From contig JAZQBI010000108.1 in the NCBI GenBank assembly GCA_045545635.1, positions 1 through 16,226 of the forward strand: a DNA stretch of 16,226 bases, in the 5' to 3' direction. Shown piece after piece: positions 13,861-16,226 of this stretch; position 1 is the first letter of the stretch; the number at the start of each line of letters is the position of its first letter. The stretch comes from RGIG8748 sp045545635 (GTDB taxonomy: Bacteria > Bacillota > Clostridia > UMGS1810). The notes beneath the pieces are model-generated. The model was given only the letters and a program-made list of their open reading frames with translations. It did no database searches and had not been told where the DNA came from. The position numbers and the translations under genes were made by a program.

Positions 13861-15798
13861 ATGGGACTTACTCTAACAGAAAAAATCCTGAAAGCACACA
13901 TTGTTGACGGTGAATTTGTTAAGGGTACGGAAATCGGCATAAAAATCGACCAGACTCTCACTCAGGATGCCACAGGAACTATGGCATATCTGGAATTTGA
14001 AGCCATGGGCGTTCCCAGAGTAAAAACCGAGAGATCCGTAGCTTACATTGACCACAACACTCTGCAATCGGCATTTGAAAACGCAGACGATCACAGATAC
14101 ATTGGTTCTGTGGCAAAAAAACATGGTGTGTACTTCTCCAGACCGGGTAATGGCATATGCCATCAGGTACATCTGGAGAGATTCGGTGCACCCGGAAAGA
14201 CACTCATAGGCTCCGACAGCCATACCCCCACAGGCGGTGGTATAGGCATGATAGCCATAGGCGCAGGCGGTCTTGATGTGGCAGTAGCCATGGGCGGCGG
14301 TGCATACTACATCACATATCCCAAGGTTGTTAAGGTAAACCTCACAGGCAAGCTTTCTCCGTGGGTAGGTGCCAAGGATGTAATCCTTGAAATTCTTAAG
14401 ATAATGTCTGTAAAAGGCGGCGTGGGTAAGGTCGTAGAATATTGCGGCGAAGGTGTAAAGACACTTTCCGTACCCGAGAGAGCAACCATAACCAATATGG
14501 GTGCAGAGCTTGGTGCTACAACTTCCATCTTCCCTTCCGACGAAATTACAAGACAGTTTTTGAAAGCTCAGAAGAGAGAAGACGTGTGGGTAGAGCTTAA
14601 GGCAGACGAGGATGCAGTTTATGATGAGGAAATAAACATCGATCTGTCCTCCCTTGAGCCTGCAGCAGCATGCCCCCACTCTCCCGACAACATAAAATCC
14701 ATTAAGGAAATCGGTGCAATGAAGATAGATCAGGTATGTATCGGTTCCTGCACCAACAGCTCCCTTATGGATATGATGAAGGTAGCACACATATTAAAGG
14801 GTAAAACCGTGCATCCCGATGTATCGCTTTCCATAGCACCCGGCTCCAAGCAGGTGCTCAATATGCTTTCCAAAAACGGTGCCCTCTCCGATATGATAGA
14901 AGCAGGTGCAAGAATACTGGAAAGTGCATGCGGTCCCTGTATAGGCATGGGGCAGGCACCTAATTCGGGCGGAATATCGCTTAGAACATTCAACCGTAAC
15001 TTCCTCGGCAGAAGCGGAACAAAGGACGGACAGATTTATCTTGTATCTCCCGAAGTAGCGGCGGCATCTGCTATAGCAGGTGTTCTTACAGATCCCAGAA
15101 CTCTGGGAGATATGCCGGAATTCAAAATGCCTGAATTCTTCGATATTAACGACAATATGATAGTAACTCCCGCTGATGAAAAGGATATGGACTCAGTGGA
15201 AGTACTCCGCGGTCCCAACATAAAGCCTTTCCCGGTAACTAAGCCTCTTGAAGATACAATAGAGTGCTCCTGTTCCCTCAAGGTTGGCGACAACATAACC
15301 ACAGACCACATCATGCCTGCAGGAGCAAAGATACTTCCCTTACGTTCCAACATACCTGCCATCTCCAAGCACTGCTTTACCGTGTGTGACGAAAGCTTCC
15401 CCGAAAGAGCAGAAAGCCTTGGCAAGAGCATTATAGTAGGCGGAGCAAATTACGGTCAGGGTTCCTCCAGAGAGCATGCGGCACTTGCACCTCTGCACCT
15501 TGGAGTTAAAATCGTTATTACCAAATCCTTTGCACGAATTCACCGTGCAAACCTTGTAAATGCAGGCATACTGCCCTTTACTTTTGCTTGCGAGAGCGAC
15601 TATGACAAGATATCTCAGGATGACGAAATCATCTGCGAAAACCTCATAGACACCATCAAAAACGGCAAAAATCCCGTGGTTGTAAACAAAACCACAGGAG
15701 ACAAGTATGAGTGCATATGCGAGCTTTCCGAAAGAGCAAGAGACATAATTCTTGCAGGCGGACTTCTTAACTACACTAAATTACAGGGAAAGGATTGA
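13861..15798 (+). CDS. acn: aconitate hydratase (short, Aquifex-type aconitase)
   Basis: This 645-residue [4Fe-4S] enzyme interconverts citrate and isocitrate via cis-aconitate in the cytoplasm. The cluster cysteines are C297 in IGSCTNSS and C357 and C360 in ACGPCIGMG. Near the N-terminus are substrate-domain blocks DQTLTQDATGTMA and GSDSHTPTGGG. The C-terminal swivel domain shows DHIMPAG, GGANYGQGSSREHA and FARIHRANLVNAG. The length is far below the roughly 900 residues of AcnA and fits the short bacterial type. ATG 13861 lies seven bases after AAGGAAGG and downstream of the predicted transcription start. It is followed after six bases by isocitrate dehydrogenase, so the operon makes 2-oxoglutarate from citrate, in anaerobes mainly for glutamate synthesis. 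The dyad over its promoter suggests repression. Confidence 0.95.
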   Translation: MGLTLTEKILKAHIVDGEFVKGTEIGIKIDQTLTQDATGTMAYLEFEAMGVPRVKTERSVAYIDHNTLQSAFENADDHRYIGSVAKKHGVYFSRPGNGICHQVHLERFGAPGKTLIGSDSHTPTGGGIGMIAIGAGGLDVAVAMGGGAYYITYPKVVKVNLTGKLSPWVGAKDVILEILKIMSVKGGVGKVVEYCGEGVKTLSVPERATITNMGAELGATTSIFPSDEITRQFLKAQKREDVWVELKADEDAVYDEEINIDLSSLEPAAACPHSPDNIKSIKEIGAMKIDQVCIGSCTNSSLMDMMKVAHILKGKTVHPDVSLSIAPGSKQVLNMLSKNGALSDMIEAGARILESACGPCIGMGQAPNSGGISLRTFNRNFLGRSGTKDGQIYLVSPEVAAASAIAGVLTDPRTLGDMPEFKMPEFFDINDNMIVTPADEKDMDSVEVLRGPNIKPFPVTKPLEDTIECSCSLKVGDNITTDHIMPAGAKILPLRSNIPAISKHCFTVCDESFPERAESLGKSIIVGGANYGQGSSREHAALAPLHLGVKIVITKSFARIHRANLVNAGILPFTFACESDYDKISQDDEIICENLIDTIKNGKNPVVVNKTTGDKYECICELSERARDIILAGGLLNYTKLQGKD

Positions 15799-15804
15799 TT
15801 ACAG

Positions 15805-16226
15805 ATGGCAAAAATTCAGATGAAAACGCCCCTCGTTGAGATGGACGGAGACGAAATGACCAGAATCATTTGGCAGATGATTAAAGATATTCTCATCTAC
15901 CCATATGTTGACTTAAAGAGCGAATACTACGATTTGGGACTGGTGGAAAGAAACAACACTAACGACCAGGTTACAGTAGACAGTGCACTGGCTACGAAAA
16001 AATACGGTGTTGCGGTAAAATGTGCAACAATTACCCCCAATGCCGCAAGAATGACGGAATATGACCTAAAGGAAATGTGGAAATCCCCCAACGGTACAAT
16101 CCGTGCAATACTTGACGGAACTGTTTTCAGAACACCGATTATTGTTAAGGGTATAACCCCATATATCCCCACCTGGACAAAGCCCATCACCATTGCACGT
16201 CATGCTTACGGAGATATTTACAAGAA
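15805..16226 (+). CDS. icd: NADP-dependent isocitrate dehydrogenase, N-terminal part (cut by window end)
   Basis: The first 140 codons of an open frame run off the right edge. The protein begins MAKIQMKTPLVEMDGDEMTR, then has ATITPNAARMTEY, the substrate-binding SPNGTIRAILDGTVFRTPI-like stretch (about residues 94-112) and TKPITIARHAYGD near the cut. These match the eukaryotic-type homodimeric NADP-IDH (about 400 residues), which decarboxylates isocitrate to 2-oxoglutarate, and not the E. coli-type enzyme. ATG 15805 is six bases after the aconitase stop. Its ribosome binding site (AAAGGA at about 15789-15794) lies inside the aconitase gene, so the two are probably translationally coupled. Confidence 0.93.
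   Translation, partial: MAKIQMKTPLVEMDGDEMTRIIWQMIKDILIYPYVDLKSEYYDLGLVERNNTNDQVTVDSALATKKYGVAVKCATITPNAARMTEYDLKEMWKSPNGTIRAILDGTVFRTPIIVKGITPYIPTWTKPITIARHAYGDIYK

Noticed and set aside
13873..14790. Long open frame on the minus strand across aconitase (about 305 codons)
   Set aside because: It is fully antisense to a well-supported enzyme gene, its translation is cysteine- and tyrosine-rich with no domain, and no ribosome binding site stands at its start. It is a by-product of the codon use of aconitase.

Overview
The window looks like a chromosomal segment of a low-to-moderate GC Gram-positive, most likely an anaerobic member of the Clostridia. The evidence is strong AGGAGG-type ribosome binding sites, sigma-A promoters close to TTGACA/TATAAT, dense short-spaced operons, MATE and AraC genes of Firmicute type, and an aconitase of the short (about 645-residue) form paired with a eukaryotic-type NADP isocitrate dehydrogenase. 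The genus cannot be fixed from the sequence. No tRNA, rRNA, CRISPR array, insertion sequence or phage gene was seen, and no gene-free stretch exceeds 300 bases.

Layout. (1) 238-3200, plus strand: a MATE-family exporter followed by an unusual double AraC-type regulator, ending in a long hairpin shared with the convergent gene. (2) 3236-10492, all minus strand: a sugar/amide-catabolism-like island read right to left. It holds a HAD phosphatase and an AraC regulator; then a PhnP-like metallo-beta-lactamase-fold hydrolase and an AGE-family sugar epimerase; then a GNAT-like acyltransferase-domain protein; then a Gfo/Idh/MocA oxidoreductase translationally coupled to an M20 metallopeptidase. (3) 10552-13606, minus strand: a three-gene envelope operon encoding a zinc-ribbon/PH-like membrane protein, a zinc-ribbon membrane protein with an inactivated beta-lactamase-fold domain outside the cell, and a lipoprotein with an intact class A-like serine beta-lactamase domain. 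(4) 13861 to the right edge, plus strand: aconitase and the first third of NADP-isocitrate dehydrogenase, the oxidative arm to 2-oxoglutarate, behind a near-consensus promoter carrying a dyad centred on its -35 box.

Regulation is the most informative layer. The acyltransferase and oxidoreductase/peptidase transcription units have promoters of identical geometry (TTGACA-N16-TATAAT), and each is preceded at the same distance by a 31-bp block that is 28/31 identical between them. The intervening DNA is not conserved, which points to a shared binding site. In both places an inverted repeat with terminator character begins within one base of, or overlaps, the -10 box, so that readthrough RNA would form the full hairpin while RNA started at the promoter would not. 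The AraC protein encoded at 9073-9915 is an obvious, unproven candidate for the shared site. No transporter lies in the island, so its substrate is unknown.

All assignments come from reading motifs and alignments by eye; no database search was run.
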